Of a stretch of 5,377 bases of DNA, positions 5,184 through 5,377 are shown piece after piece. Below the pieces are notes generated by a model. It worked only from the letters and a program-made list of their open reading frames with translations. It had not been told where the DNA came from and made no database searches. Position numbers and translations under genes: made by a program. Position 1 is the first letter of the stretch. The number at the start of each line of letters is the position of its first letter. This stretch comes from JAVVEG01 sp041689205 (GTDB lineage: Bacteria; Pseudomonadota; Gammaproteobacteria; Pseudomonadales; Pseudohongiellaceae), in assembly GCA_041689205.1 (NCBI GenBank), contig JBDNGQ010000258.1, positions 1 to 5,377 of the forward strand, in the 5' to 3' direction.

Positions 5184-5377
5184 TTAAAGCTCAGCTTCAA
5201 GCGCCTCCAAAGCCTGCTGTCGGTCATGCTTTGCCTGTGGATCATCAGTACGCGCAATCACCAGTTCCAATAATCTTTTTTCAGCTTCAATTCTTGCGTT
5301 TTCTGCTGAAGTCAGATGGTCTGGTGTTATGCCAGTGCCTTCCCAGTTGCTGCCAGTGATCGGGTTGATCGCTTTTC
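5184..5377 (-). CDS. S41 family peptidase, C-terminal fragment (enters from right edge)
   Basis: On the minus strand a frame open at the window edge encodes 63 residues ending at TAA 5184-5186. It starts KAINPITGSNWEGTGITPD, the INPVT..NWEG.GV.PD signature found near the C-terminus of S41 (C-terminal-processing/IRBP-like) peptidases, after the catalytic Ser/Lys region. A charged helical tail (SAENARIEAEKRLLELVIA ... QQALEALEAEL) follows, also typical. S41 proteins are usually exported serine peptidases; the catalytic residues and any signal peptide lie outside the window and cannot be checked. It reads the same way as the amidohydrolase gene about 1 kb downstream, with the toxin-antitoxin module between them in the opposite direction. 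Confidence 0.85.
   Translation of the reverse strand, partial: KAINPITGSNWEGTGITPDHLTSAENARIEAEKRLLELVIARTDDPQAKHDRQQALEALEAEL

Noticed and set aside
5033..5257. 74-codon minus-strand frame overlapping the end of the S41 gene
   Set aside because: Its first half is a different frame of the S41 coding sequence, and the remainder shows no known domain.

Overview
The window looks like a chromosomal stretch of a Gammaproteobacterium. This rests on gene content and style: a GerE-type regulator fused to a multi-helix membrane domain, a LytTR response regulator, a membrane-anchored amidohydrolase, an S41 peptidase and a VapBC module. It is inferred from the translated proteins only; no rRNA or marker gene is present, so genus and species cannot be given.

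Layout. (1) Bases 1-266, minus strand: the first ~88 codons of an integral membrane protein that leaves the window on the left. (2) Bases 267-464: a divergent intergenic region with two near-identical 14-bp palindromic sites in opposite orientation, a good candidate operator. (3) Bases 465-1409, plus strand: a regulator with about seven membrane helices followed by a LuxR/GerE helix-turn-helix. (4) Bases 1455-2261, plus strand: a LytTR response regulator whose receiver domain lacks its first beta-strand and acidic pocket and has no convincing start codon. It is probably damaged by a rearrangement in the odd 1410-1560 segment. (5) Bases 2262-2497: a convergent gap that holds a likely 50-codon minus-strand ORF with a ribosome binding site, directly behind the amidohydrolase gene. 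(6) Bases 2498-4108, minus strand: a complete amidohydrolase with an N-terminal membrane anchor and all expected metal ligands. (7) Bases 4109-4374: an AT-rich intergenic region with a probable amidohydrolase promoter framed by an inverted repeat and a near-consensus sigma70 promoter for the next genes. (8) Bases 4375-5024, plus strand: a VapB/FitA-like antitoxin and VapC PIN toxin, overlapping by ATGA. (9) Bases 5025-5183: a gap with a small GC-rich hairpin. (10) Bases 5184-5377, minus strand: the C-terminal 63 residues of an S41-family peptidase entering from the right.

How it fits together. The S41 peptidase and the amidohydrolase share the minus strand and are both likely to act on peptides or amides at the cell envelope. 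The toxin-antitoxin pair sits between them in the opposite direction, with its own promoter and a more AT-rich flank, as expected for an inserted accessory module. The left half is a signalling block: a membrane-bound one-component regulator, its candidate operator, a divergent membrane-protein gene as possible target, and a decayed response regulator. No complete new multi-gene system is evident. The best leads are the paired palindromes with the membrane-bound GerE regulator, the truncated receiver, and the unannotated small ORF at 2330-2482.
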